The position numbers were made by a program, and so were the translations under genes. This document shows positions 12,901-24,445 of a DNA stretch of 64,000 nt, piece after piece. The DNA lies in NCBI GenBank assembly GCA_028564705.1, contig JAPXFQ010000344.1, forward strand, positions 625,001-689,000. The letters run 5' to 3'. This DNA is from Apricaphanius iberus (Eukaryota; Chordata; Actinopteri; Cyprinodontiformes; Aphaniidae). The stretch's first letter is position 1. Each line of letters begins with the position of its first letter. Under the pieces are notes generated by a model. The model ran no database searches and was not told the origin of the DNA. It was given only the letters and a program-made list of their open reading frames with translations.

Positions 12901-14985
12901 AAACGCAAAATGCAGGAAGAGAAAAAGAGTATTTTAGTTATATCACTCAAAAATATACCTTTTGAGAGAAAAGCATACCAGGAGAAGCTTAAGGTAAAAT
13001 AGCTCAGACCTGATCAGCCACATATCAAGATCAATCAGCAGTAATATGAGAGAATAAAAGCACCATATTTAGGTTGATTTATGCATGCTGGCTCACTGTA
13101 TAGCTACGGTACATTTCATAGTGAGTTACCGCTGTGTGTAAAATGCACATTATTCAGTTAAAGTGATGTTTTTTAACCTAAATTAGTGCTTACTCATTAG
13201 CGGAAGCAGCTGTGTAAAAAACAGCTACTTCACAATAAGAGCATGGTTTAAATTAACAACCGCTTAGTGTTTACTTATTGAAAAATTGTAAATTGTGACA
13301 TTTGATTGCTAAGTCTGTATTAAATTTGATTTATGTAATGTTTACCACAGCTGCAGATATCTGAATGTTAAGTTTATTCATACATTTTGGTTAGTTCTAC
13401 CTTAGTTCCATTTGTAATTATTTTTCACAATAGATCACACATACATTCATCTCCCTCCTCACATTAATATCAACCAAACCTGTATCAGCAGCTTTGTAGA
13501 AATGACAAAGAAAAGAAGAAATATAACAGCCTTTTCTCCAACTCATATCTTCTCATACTCTAGAAGGCTTTAAGTGGAGCTCTGTCTGGTACGCCCATTG
13601 TGAAGAGAGTGATCCCATCCTGAATCAGTACCTCAGTAGAAGCTCAGTGTTTCCTCCACTACAGTAGCAGTCTGTGTTGCAGCAAAACTGTTAAAGCGTC
13701 TGACTGAAAACACTCTGTTTTTGTCGGATAGTCCGAATAAGAGGATGCTCAGGGTTGTCCGTTGATAAGTAACAATCAACTCTACATACAGAAAATGTTA
13801 GCTAGTTAGTTTGTGTTAGCAACTGACTAAAAGATCAATAGTTTTAAAGGGCCATGTGTGATTGTGGAGTTAAAAACGAAAAATCTATTAATCTCTCCTT
13901 TATTTCATAAAAAAAGCAATGCCATTTGGATTTACCCTTTAATTACAATTAAAATTGTAGGTTTTTTAGTCATATTTAGGAATGTTAATTTGTCACAATT
14001 AATTCACAGCTACCCTGTGATTTATTAGATAAGAAATTTTAATTGTTTGACAGCCCTCATATCAAGCCATCATATGTCCAACAAAATGCACATTGTTGCC
14101 ATTTCATATAAAATACCAACGAGGCGATAACAAAACCAAGAATTGAATCCATTGGTACAGGAGACAGGGTCTAACCCTGGCAGGGCACCAGTCCCTCACA
14201 GGAAAATAAACATTTGAAATACAAATCAAATGCTTGCACTCAGCAGCATTGATCTTCTCCACATTGTCTGCTTATCTAAAAAATAAAATCCATCCTTCTT
14301 TCATTTCTCAAAAACACCCCAGTGCCTCTGATGTACAGTTTACATGTCCCGGTTCATGATAAGCCGTCTCAGGTTGTGTTTTTCTAAAAGTCAGTCTTGA
14401 AATTGGCGTGGCAAGTATATTTCCTACCAAATCGATCCCTTCTTTTCCCTCAGCCGTCGTGGGCTAATAAATAGACCACCGGTAGCTACCCTAGCTAACG
14501 AATATCCGGGTCTAGTTCAGATATTTAATTAAAGTCTGCCTTTAAGGCTCTCATTGGTGCTTATCCAATCAGATTCATGTCAACTTCAGCGTAACGCCTT
14601 CTAGCAGGCCTTGGTCCTGCAGACTTGAGAGCTGACTGGCTTTTGCAACTGACTATTTTAGCTTACAATTCTGTAGTGCACTTTGACATGCTTTCTTCAT
14701 TGTGTACTAACGCGCATTGCGTTCTGCGTCTTGATTGATTGGAGGCAGTTGTCAAGTTCCTCCTTGTCGTATCTCCTGCACGTGAATCTTCTCGTCCAGA
14801 AGGAAAAAAAGGTACAAACAGCTACCCATAACTTTGTTCCTCACTCGGAAAAGACACCTGCAACGAGACCTTCAGTATTAATACTTTTATCTTTTAAAAT
14901 CTGCAAAGGTATTGAGAACTGTGAGTAAATGTTAATGTATGTCTGAGAAAAGTGTGTGAAGTGTGTGCAAAGAGTTTTACAGCCT
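9943..14985. other. Unassigned intergenic DNA
   Basis: About 12150-12300 carries a stretch (AACAGTTATGGACGGATTTA, GATGAAATTTCCAGGAAATG) that I recall as a common dispersed repeat in fish genomes. The rest shows no exon-like frame or element boundary. Confidence 0.4.
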
Positions 14986-15250
14986 TAAAGGAAAAGTGTT
15001 TTTTTTTCAATCTGGACCTTATGTTTTTGTAAATATTACGTTCATTTACTCACCCAGACAAGTTTGGAGCCACTTGGAGTCGTTCCGGAGGAGTTTATAT
15101 CGAGCCGCGATCAGTGCATATCCATATAATGGGAGTCAATGAGGCAGGAGATTTGCCACCTGTAATAAGGTATTATCTGCCCTAAAACTCTTTCATTTAA
15201 CCTTTAGGCATATATAACTGTGAAAGTGTCGCCTCTTGCAGGTTTATTTT
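14986..15250. repeat. Partial copy of the 27957-29819 element
   Basis: Begins TAAAGGAAAAGTG like the element at 27957. It shares ACGTTCATTTACTCACCCAG, ACAAGTTTGGAGCCACTTG, ATATAATGGGAG and AAACTCTTT in order. No right-hand terminal repeat is found, so it is truncated or a solo end. Confidence 0.6.
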
Positions 15251-16592
15251 TATAACGTAACCCCCACAATGAACGAGGGACCACTGTGCTAACAGCGCAC
15301 CAGAGCCTGCTGTGTAGATTCTGAAGGCCAGGGCAGATTTTAAACAACCTGGTAACACAAGCTAGCTGAAATATGATTGGATAAAAACTCTACCATAATA
15401 TATAACTCTAGAAGCATTGCAACCAATTGGATATGATATAAAATAAACAAAAAAGACCAGGGAGAATATTTTTTTTGTCTGGGTTGGAGTATATGTAAAG
15501 GGAATTAATCGCTGATGCACGAATCTCCCTTCTCTGCTGGAAGAGCACAGCAACAGCACAAACACAGCCAGCCATGCATTTATGCAAGTTAAAGTTAAAT
15601 TAGAATTTTAGTATACATTACTGTTTACATTACTTTAATTTAGAAAAGCAGATGCCACTGTGTTTGACTAAAGGTCTTTTACTGGATATCAAAAAAATCA
15701 GATTATTCCAAAATGACTTATAATTATTTTATCTACATATTTATCGTCTGACCACTCTATTGTATTAAACCGACTCTGAGGTCATGAACTACTGCCCACC
15801 AAAGGTTGGAAGTAGCAGCAACACAATGTGTTCGAGAATTAGGGAAACATTATCCAGAGGACGGGAAACCAGGCGGGAAGAGGAGAGCCAAAGTAACAGG
15901 AGGATGTCCTCTCTGCTTATCAAACAGAAACTCAAGAAGATGTGTTCCAAGGGTGAGAAGAAAGGTGTTAAAGAAAATATCTGTATCCTGTCACTTTCCC
16001 ACTCATACTCAGGGCCTTCTATTACAGGGATTTGTTAGCCTTTGCAAATTACATATAAAGTGGAAAATACAAAAAAAGATGTATATTTTGCAGCCTTTCT
16101 GATATGCACGAAAGTCAACTGTTTTACATACAAGAATATGGATTATTTAAAAAAAAAAAGAAATATTTTGTTTGATACATAAAAAAGCTTTGTAATCTGG
16201 CCTATGAAGGATAAAAAAGACTCCTAAACTCAATGAAAGAGCCAGGGCTGTGTCTAAATACAGCAACTAACCGATTTTACACGATATAGGCCCTTGTACC
16301 AAGGTCATGACTGTTCAATCACACTGTGCCACTAGACACACAACTTTAATGCATAATAATGTTTTTTCTACACATCTAACACTACAGCATACAAAACTGC
16401 ATCATCAGCTACATCAGGCTGCCATGGCTTCATGACCATAGCCGATCTAAGGTATGTATGAAAGATCTGTTCCATTACAGAGGTGCTACACACTAGTCTC
16501 AGCAATCAGCCATTAATATTATTACTTAATACTACCCTTTGTAGACATCTTGGCTGTACAGAAGAAGATCAACCCAACTTCATATGCTAGAC
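15251..16592. other. Unassigned intergenic DNA
   Basis: Contains two overlapping short frames at 15784-16102 without homology that I recognise. No repeat boundaries seen. Confidence 0.4.
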
Positions 16593-16816
16593 GAGTGGCT
16601 CCCAACCCTTGTCCTTGGGACCCACTGTCCAGTATGTTTTAGATTTGTCTCTGCTGCTGCACACCTGGATTGAATGAATGGGGGATTATCTGGCTTTTGC
16701 AGCAATTGGAGGCATGCTAAGGAGGCAATGATTATTTGAATTGGGAGTGCTGGTGTTGAGAAATAACTAAAATATGCAGGAGAGTGTGTCCTGAGGACCA
16801 GGGTTGGGAACTGCTG
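16593..16816. mobile_element. hAT-type MITE with 8-bp target duplication
   Basis: Inverted ends GTGGCTCCCAACCCTTGTCC and, on the other strand, CAGTTCCCAACCCTGGTCCT. The similarity continues (GGGACCCACT, TTTTAGAT, CACACC). It is flanked by TGCTAGAC (16585-16592) and TGCTAAAC (16817-16824), an 8-bp duplication with one mismatch as expected for hAT insertion. No coding content. Confidence 0.75.
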
Positions 16817-17904
16817 TGCTAAACTGTTGAAGTGGCAGCAGAATCAACTCATTTCTGCTTAGTTTAGCTAATACTTGTTTGAGCATTTGGGGGGACTAAT
16901 GAAGAAATAAATTCTATGACCATAACGCTCAGTAGTTAATCCGTCATTACATATTCCAAAAGCAAAATCAAATAGTGACATCACAGAAAAAAATACATGC
17001 TTTCTCTGAACTCGGCAGAAAACTTAATCTTCACCTTTCATCCCAATGTACAGGTGAATAGAATAATCACACAAAGGGGAAAATCAACTGTGAGAGCAGC
17101 AAATGACAGGTAATAGAAGCATTTAGACTCACACAAGAAAAATAGAAAAGTTGTCAAAGCAAAAAATAAGAATAGTATACATAAATTAAGGATTAAATTT
17201 AAAAAACAAGTTTTGTGCAGGTATAAGAAATCAAGTGGCATACTCAGATTTGAATTATGAGTAGGATAATTTAAAAACAGAAAATTATGTACAAAATGTG
17301 GTTGTTTAGTTTTGTGTTAAAAATGTTGATGTTATATTTACAAGAAGTTAAAAGAATATAAACTGTGAAAAAACATGTGAAAATACACCAAAAAAAACTA
17401 CACTGGCTTACCTTAAAAAAAAGTAACATTTTGCATTTATCTTTTTAAGTAATTCCAACTAAGCCATCATTGAGTAATAACCAATACACTTATATAACTG
17501 GACTAACGCACTTATTTTAGTACAACTAACATTATTTGTTTTGTCCTCTACAAACTTAGTTGTGTTGAACCAATTTTATATCAAAGTTTTAGTGTTAATA
17601 ATTGGTCAAATTACTCTAAGTTGCTATAACTCCTTTATTTTTACTTTCTTTCTACCTAAAAAGTTCCAAGCGAATTGTAATGTCAATTTTATCGGGTCTT
17701 AGCAACACATTTCACTTAAGTCAGAATAAATTAGACACTGCATTTCCAGTTCCACTGTCAAAATGTATTTATTGTAAACAACTCATATCATTATATTTTT
17801 TTCCAAACTGTCATTAGGAAGCGGTTCTTCAGTTTATGGAAAACAGCAAGAAAAAATACAGTTAAAACCAACTCATACCACAACGTTATTTGGGTGAATA
17901 ACGA

Positions 17905-18120
17905 CCGTACACTGAAAAAAGAAAATACACCTCTAACTTAAATAAATTAAGTTAATAGATCACAAGTAATTGAATTCAATTAATCAAACTTAATTAATTT
18001 ACTTTTTTAATTGGAAAACTCAATAAAGTTAATTGGATAAAGTTAATTAAATTACTTGTGACCAAGTAAGCCAATTTATTTAAGTTAGAGCTGCTTTTTT
18101 CTTTTTTTCTTTTTAGTGCA
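17905..18120. mobile_element. Palindromic AT-rich MITE
   Basis: The left half (ACTGAAAAAAG, CTCTAACTTAAATAAATT, ATCACAAGTAATT) is mirrored by the right half (AATTACTTGTGACC, AATTTATTTAAGTTAGAG, CTTTTTAGTGCA). This makes a near full-length inverted repeat with a short centre. Related sequence lies at 18775-18935 and 19685-19770. Confidence 0.65.
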
Positions 18121-18774
18121 TTTGTGCCCAAATAAAATCCAAGTTGTAAAAAAAAACAAACCAAAAAAATGTATTGGTCACAACTCTAAATTGTGCAAAA
18201 TCCAACCTCCTCCTCGACGAGCTAACGGTGGCTAATGGCTAGCGCCTTTCCACAACACATTCCTCACCAATGTCAGCTAATATACTGTATGTATCAGCAA
18301 AAAGGAAGACTGAAGATTCACATCCGCAGCAGGTGTAGGAATGCGAGTTTAGGCACCTTATAGCAGATTCCAAAGCTCTTAGTTAAGTTCCTGTAAAGAC
18401 ATTAGCTAGCTAATAGATAGCGTAAATCTGAGGATAAAGCAGGCTACAGAGGTCTGGCAACATAAAACGGCCTGGCTTCTCTGCTTTACTTTATGCACCT
18501 GTGAAAATAGAATAGCTCCTATTTTTACTGGCTGTCGTTTCGCAAACCGGTGTCCTGCCATTCGGCGGCGGCAGTGGAAATGCTCTCATTCACTACAATG
18601 GGATCGTTTTGTGCTGTGGAGTGCGTGGCTGAGTGGAGTGGAGCGGAGCGGAGCGGAGCGCATGCAGTGGAAATTGGGGGTAACAGCTGCAGAAAGGACC
18701 TGCAATAACGCTCCTTCGTGCATCTAAGATGCAGCGGTCTGTCTCTGAACAATGACAAAAGAAAATAGGGAATC

Positions 18775-18935
18775 CAACTTAAATAAACTGCTTTAATTTG
18801 TAACAAGTAATTGAATTCCATTTATCCAAGTTACTTTATTAAGTTTATTAAGGTGTCAAGTTAAACAAATGTAAAATAAGTTCTATAAACTTATATTGAT
18901 TACTTGTAACAAAGTAAAGTTGGACTTGTGTTCTC
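18775..18935. mobile_element. Second palindromic MITE of the same family
   Basis: TCCAACTTAAATAAACTG and AACAAGTAATTGAATTCCA on the left are answered by GATTACTTGTAACAAAGTAA and AGTTGGACTTG on the right. Same build as 17905-18120 with a diverged interior. Confidence 0.55.
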
Positions 18936-19684
18936 TTTAGTCTCAGTAAAGGAGGTCTGAAGCTCAGCAGCATCTTCATGCAGACGCTGCGCTTGCAGAA
19001 CTCCACCAGCATCATCTCACAGACTTCAGAAACATTGCAGGATAGGATGTTTAAAATATGCACTTTAAAAAAAATGTATTTAGAACTATGTTTTGTGTTA
19101 TGCCAATACACATTGTAAGACAAAGAATTAGTAAGTTATCAGCTAATAAAAACTTTTTGTGGCAATTTCTTAAGATAAAACAAAATATCTGACCAAAAGA
19201 TTGTTGACATGCAAACACAATGTGATTTCCACATATATTTTGTCTGTTTAAAAACAAGTGAAAAAAAGAACCTCAGAAAACTTTTCCAAAACCCTTTTTT
19301 CTCCTAGACTTTCCTCCCATTATATTTACGGAAACATTTCCTGGTGTGTAGGTGTGTGGGTGTTATGTCCAATCTGTCACCACTTTCAGTCTACCATGGA
19401 AAATCAGCACGTTTTCTGCCACACCCCAGTGCAAATAATTAGATAAGACATATTTGAAATATTTACCCATATCAAGTCTAACAACAGCATGGTGGCAGAG
19501 GTGTTAGCGCTGTTGCTTTGCTGCAGTAACTTCCTGGGCTTCTAATCTTGGCCTGCTTTCCATGTATAGAGCAGGGGTCATGCAACCGAATATTTTACCA
19601 TTTAAAAAGTACATAAAAATAGAGAGGTATTCGGTCATTTCGACAGATTAGTATTCACTCTTCTGACCACACTGAAATCAGAAA

Positions 19685-19770
19685 ATGTAGCTCCAACTTA
19701 AATACATTGCTTTACTGGGTCACATTTAATTAAGTTTATTCAAGTAACTTTATTAAAAAGTAAATACATT
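19685..19770. repeat. Fragment of the palindromic MITE family
   Basis: GCTCCAACTTAAATACATTG, then TTTAATTAAGTTTATTCAAG and TAACTTTATTAAA, match one half of the 17.9 and 18.8 kb elements. The second half is missing. Confidence 0.45.
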
Positions 19771-21253
19771 AAAGGGACTGTAAGGAAGTTTGAATTTTTG
19801 TGCTCGTGATTCCTCATAAGGCCAAAAGCATAACTGCAGCCTTAACGGTAAGCTCGTGCATGAGGCGTGCGTGTTGTATGTGCTCTCGCGATCATAAACA
19901 GTTGAGCCGGTCAGCTCTGTACTCGACATTTTACAGCTTTATACGCATAACTTCGACTGAGGTAATAAATGTGATGGAAGATATTTAGACCAAATCAATT
20001 TTAGTGTATTTCTAGAATGTGATACCTGGACAAATTTGTACCAAAGTGAATCAAGTAAAGACGCCAAATAATAAAGATAAATGAATAAAACATGTTTTAA
20101 CGATGAAAAAAAACCTCTTGTATGCATAAACTAAATAATCCCGTTGGTAGCAAATAATTATTTTACAAGGTGCCACTGTATGAGTAAAGTTCATTTACTA
20201 GGAAAAAATAAATCGTTTGTTACATTTCCTGGAAATAATAAAGTAGCGTTAGACGACTAAAATCCGTGAATAGAGACTCTTATTCAAAAGTGGATATTTA
20301 GCTGAGGTAATTTTTTGAAGAAAAAAATATAAATACAATTAAATAAATGATAAAGTATTTATATTCTACTTTTACTATATAACTTGAGTAATATCATTAT
20401 GAAGTATTGCTAATCCCACATGAGTAACATTTCTGGATGCTTTCCATACTGCCAGTAGCTTCACAGAATGAAAAACAAACATATTTTAACCCAAAATAAA
20501 CCAGACACAGATTTAGCTGCTGCATTTTCCCCAATGACCCCTTTAAAAGCCCTGTGGTTGTATTTTCTTTTTTTTTTTCTTCAAATGTAGCTTTTTATGA
20601 ACATGTTCCATATCCAACCGTTAAATAATGACACTGAACTGACTTTAGAAGAAATTAAAGCAGGAAATATGTGGGGAGTTTCATGTTTGGCTTTATATGG
20701 TTATGTTTAGATTAACTAGAATTTCAACAGAGTTGCAACTTATAAATGAAAAAGGAAGAAAATAGTCATTTTTAGAGGTAGTATGTAATTTAACAAACTC
20801 AACTATCTACCGCTGAGGCCTTGGCTGTCAAACAATGCAAGATTTAAGCTCTGTTGGGGCTGTTTCACTCTAGTTTTATTGCCATGTTGTTTTACTTGTT
20901 TTTGGAGAGTACTTATGCACGAGACAAAATGTGTTCAGGTGCATCCACAAACAATCACAGTTGAGACTTGTGCCTGTCTGTCATTATCTCATCAAGCCAT
21001 CAGTCAACTAGAAGCACCACCCTATGGGGAATATTTGCCAATAGGCATGCAGCTGAATCCTTAAATCAGATTTAATGGGACTGCTAGGTAATGAGAAAGT
21101 CAGAAAGGTGTGGGAAAACATGTCAAAGAACTGTCCTAAGCACTAAAAATGAAATACAATACAGCTGGAGGAGATTTAAATATACTGGACCTCACTATTT
21201 TATTACTAGAATAGAACTGGAATCTATCAAATCGACTTGGAATCTGCCTATAT
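19771..21253. other. Unassigned intergenic DNA
   Basis: AT-rich, with no exon-like or repeat structure recognised. Confidence 0.45.

Positions 21254-21348
<95 letters not shown>
21254..21348. repeat. (GATA)n microsatellite
   Basis: About 24 uninterrupted GATA units. The long minus-strand frame across it (repeating Tyr-Leu-Ser-Ile) is an artefact of the repeat. Confidence 0.97.
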
Positions 21349-23099
21349 TTATCGAGGAATTTAACTTTTAAAATGGTTTTTACACTAGCAGTTTTTACGG
21401 AGCACATTTAGTTTGTGATGGTCCCCCGCTACGTACTGACTGGGTACAGTCGAGGACACACCCAGCCCAGTAGCCCAATGTCTTTTAGCACTTGCTGATA
21501 GCTCTTTCAACTTCTCTCTGCAAATTTATTGACAGCTTTTAAAAATATTTACTGCCCTACTTCCTCTCCCGCTTGGGTTCTGAGCCTGTAATATCCCTGC
21601 CCATTCTCTGGATCATTTATCTAAGCTGTTTCTCCCCGCTCCTCGTTATTTTCCCCCTCATCTGCTGCTTTCTCTTGTTTCTCTTGCTGTCCGCCGTGTT
21701 TGCAAACGACAGACTTATAGAGGAGAACAGAATAAAGTGAGACAGAACAATAAAACTTGGAGATTAGCTCCATCCATGTACTTCATTTCCTTTTTTAAAG
21801 TCGGAATTTACAGCTGATTAGCCTCCACTGTAAAGACAGACCATAGTTCGCAGGAGGAGCGCTGCAAGACATTTATGCAAGGCCAGGCGCAAAGACCCTT
21901 ATAAAAAATATGTTTCTCAAAGGCCCTTCAGAGAGAACTAAAACTCTGCAAATGGTTCTTTTTCATCATATGGTTGAACTTTGTTGAAGCTTTGTTTCCT
22001 TGAAGGGGCGACATCTTACATTTGGAGAGCAGGAACAGTAGTATTCACAGACATAAAATCAAATGTTATTCATTTGTACTATTGAAGGAATATAGCAACA
22101 ATTTTGGAAGTGTTTCTTTGAACTTTATAAAGACCATATGACAACAACCTCAGCATACTCTATGTCTAGTTTGAAGCTTGTTTCTAACATGGAATTTGTG
22201 ACACAAATTTCCATTTTTCCCAAATCACTCCAAATGATCCTCTTTATCATCTTGAGCAGGTCTGCATTAAAATTAACAGGACATGACATATCAAACAGCT
22301 TGAAAAATGTTATTCCAGAAAGAATTTGTTAAATCGAGATGATGCTGACAAAGAGTTAAAGTGATAATAAAGTACGCATAGAACTAGAAGAAAAAACACC
22401 CAGTCACCGCTGGATGAGTTTTATTCAGTGGGAAATAGAGAGAAGATTTTAAAGGTTAGTGTTTAGTGAAAGTAGCTGTCATCCAAAGTGAGTATCAGGA
22501 AGTGAAATCAATGGCTTACCATGGAATGTTAGCCTAAAGCCAGTGCTTACTGCCTAATAGCCACATGGTCATGGTGGGATTTGTTTGGTGTACATAAGCT
22601 TTTACTGATAATAAATCAAATAGATGAAACAATTTTACAGTGAAATTACAGCAAAATTGTGAATGAATTAACAGCCACCAATTGTCAACGGAAAAATCCA
22701 CCTCATGAAATAGAATAAAATGTTGAAAATTATATTTAAATGTTGTTCAGCTGCTCTATTTGCTTACAAAGAAGGTAACAAATTCAGAAAAACCAACTGT
22801 AATCAGTGCTTCAGTTAAAATATAAAGTCCTTTGGAGGATCAGAGAGAGTAGGAAAGGCGATTTTATTTTTATAGCACACTTTCAGCAATAAGGTACTTT
22901 ATGGTGCTTTACATGATTCAGTGGTAAAGAAAACAAACAAAAGCATGGACAGTAAAACAGCAATTAGGAATTAAACATGAAAAACATTAAAACATACATT
23001 AAGGAAAGTAAAAAAACAGCAATTAATCATCGAAAGCATAAAGCATTGTTAGTATTGTTACTCTGGTCAACTGAAGGACTCATCGTATTGTTGTTATGT
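21349..23099. other. Unassigned intergenic DNA
   Basis: No gene or element recognised. Pyrimidine-rich DNA at 21540-21680. Confidence 0.4.
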
Positions 23100-23109
23100 C
23101 TGTACAGTA

Positions 23110-23230
23110 GGCTAATCAAATCGAACTTTATTTGTAAAGCGCTTTTCATACGAAAAGAAATGCAGTTGAAAGTGCGTAAACAGGATAAAAAATATCCCAC
23201 AAATATAAACATCCACACAACACACACACG
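23110..23230 (-). repeat. LINE 3'-end remnant, minus strand
   Basis: AATCAAATCGAACTTTATTT then GTAAAGCGCTTTTCATACG is the reverse complement of the usual 3' tail of fish LINEs (AAAGCGCTTTATAAATAAAG). The same tail occurs at 28636 and 38568. Confidence 0.5.
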
Positions 23231-23407
23231 TTTAAACATGAACATATTTATACCCCCTGACCCCAATCTTATCCCCATGTGTGGACACACTCAGGAGCAA
23301 CATCAAAATGGACAATAAAGTGGACAATAAAGTGGACAATAAAATGGACACTGGGCCGAGTAAGTGGTTCTGCCTCCTGGTCTTCCTCGTCCTGGCATAA
23401 CACTTCT

Positions 23408-23461
<54 letters not shown>

Positions 23462-23488
23462 TAGATAGATAGATAGATAGATAGATAT

Positions 23489-23562
<74 letters not shown>

Positions 23563-23578
23563 GGATGGATGGATGGAT
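23408..23578. repeat. Compound (GACA)n(GATA)n(GATG)n microsatellite
   Basis: About 13 GACA units (23408-23460), then about 25 GATA units with one interruption (near 23487), then GATG units (23561-23578). A short (AATGGACAATAAAGTGG) repeat of about 14 bp precedes it at 23310-23350. Confidence 0.95.
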
Positions 23579-24127
23579 GATCATACAGGCATGCAGAACC
23601 ACCATATTAAAGACAGAGAGATGCTTGAAAAAGGGCTTCCTGTACCATCGTAATAAATATGTTGAAATGCCAATAGAGACTCAATCATCCTTATCCTTAT
23701 CCTCATCTCTATGGAGTCCCTGCATGACAAGATGGCACCCAAAATGGCCTTCAACACGTGGTCAGAGTGGACATATATTGATTCTCTCTGGTGTCACAGC
23801 AAGCTCCTGGCAGGCTGGCTGCACACTTTGCTAATAGTCAGATAAAATCATGGTGTGTTTCCCTTGTTTATACTAGAGGTCCATCCATGTATTAGGAGGG
23901 TAAGTTGATGATTAACATTTAGCTCCAGATATTACACTTTGTGGTTTGAATCTTAGGTTAGGTTTGAGGATTGTTAAACAAGCTCCATTTCTGGGTGGAT
24001 ATGGTCACAGACATGAGCGTGTTAGTCGAGGAAGCATTTTTTTATTGTCATGGCACATTTTAGCACACTACAGATAAGTTGAAACATTGGTTGAGTAATC
24101 TCAAGGAAATTTCAATCGAATGCAACT

Positions 24128-24445
24128 AGACTTGGTCATTTGTCTTGGAAGACGTTTCACCTCTTATCCAAGGGGCTTCATCAGTTCATGCTCGCCGCTG
24201 ACCAGGCTGGGACTGGTCCGACTAACTGGTGTGGAGACTCAGCTATTTAACCATTTGGAGGGCTTTTACAAGACTGATTATGTCATTGGATCCTTTGTGC
24301 TTTGTAGCCGAAACCTAACCTCCACCAATAGGCGACACGCCAACGACCATCGTTAAGACATTGAGTCTACACACCAGTTAGTTGGACCAGTCCCAGCCTG
24401 GTCAGCGGCGAGCATGAACTGATGAAGCCTCTATAAGTTAGGAGT
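24128..24445. mobile_element. Penelope-related element fragment with inverted arms
   Basis: Two arms of about 100 bp are inverted relative to each other. 24130-24255 on the minus strand and 24340-24440 on the plus strand share CACACCAGTTAGT, GGACCAGTCCCAGCCTGGTC and AGCGGCGAGCATGAACTGAT. About 90 bp lie between them. I recognise the arm motif (CTGATGAAGCC, AAGAGGTGAAACGTCTTCC) as that of fish Penelope-like retroelement ends, which are known to carry hammerhead ribozymes. No coding part remains. Confidence 0.55.
24151..24184 (-). ncRNA. Hammerhead-ribozyme-like core (Penelope type)
   Basis: Minus strand: CTGATGA (24184-24178), a 19-nt stem-II segment that can pair CC.CTT with AAG.GG around a GGAT loop, then GAAAC (24158-24154) and GTC (24153-24151). 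All invariant hammerhead core bases are present. Helix III would be extremely short, as reported for Penelope-like elements. Activity is unproven. The facing arm at 24419 keeps CTGATGA but has lost GAAAC. Confidence 0.45.

Noticed and set aside
15784..16102. Two overlapping plus-strand frames with basic composition
   Set aside because: No motif, no splice context, and both registers are equally open, as expected by chance.
21195..21407. Minus-strand frame with repeating Tyr-Leu-Ser-Ile
   Set aside because: It is the translation of the GATA microsatellite. The same holds for the frames at 23279-23605.
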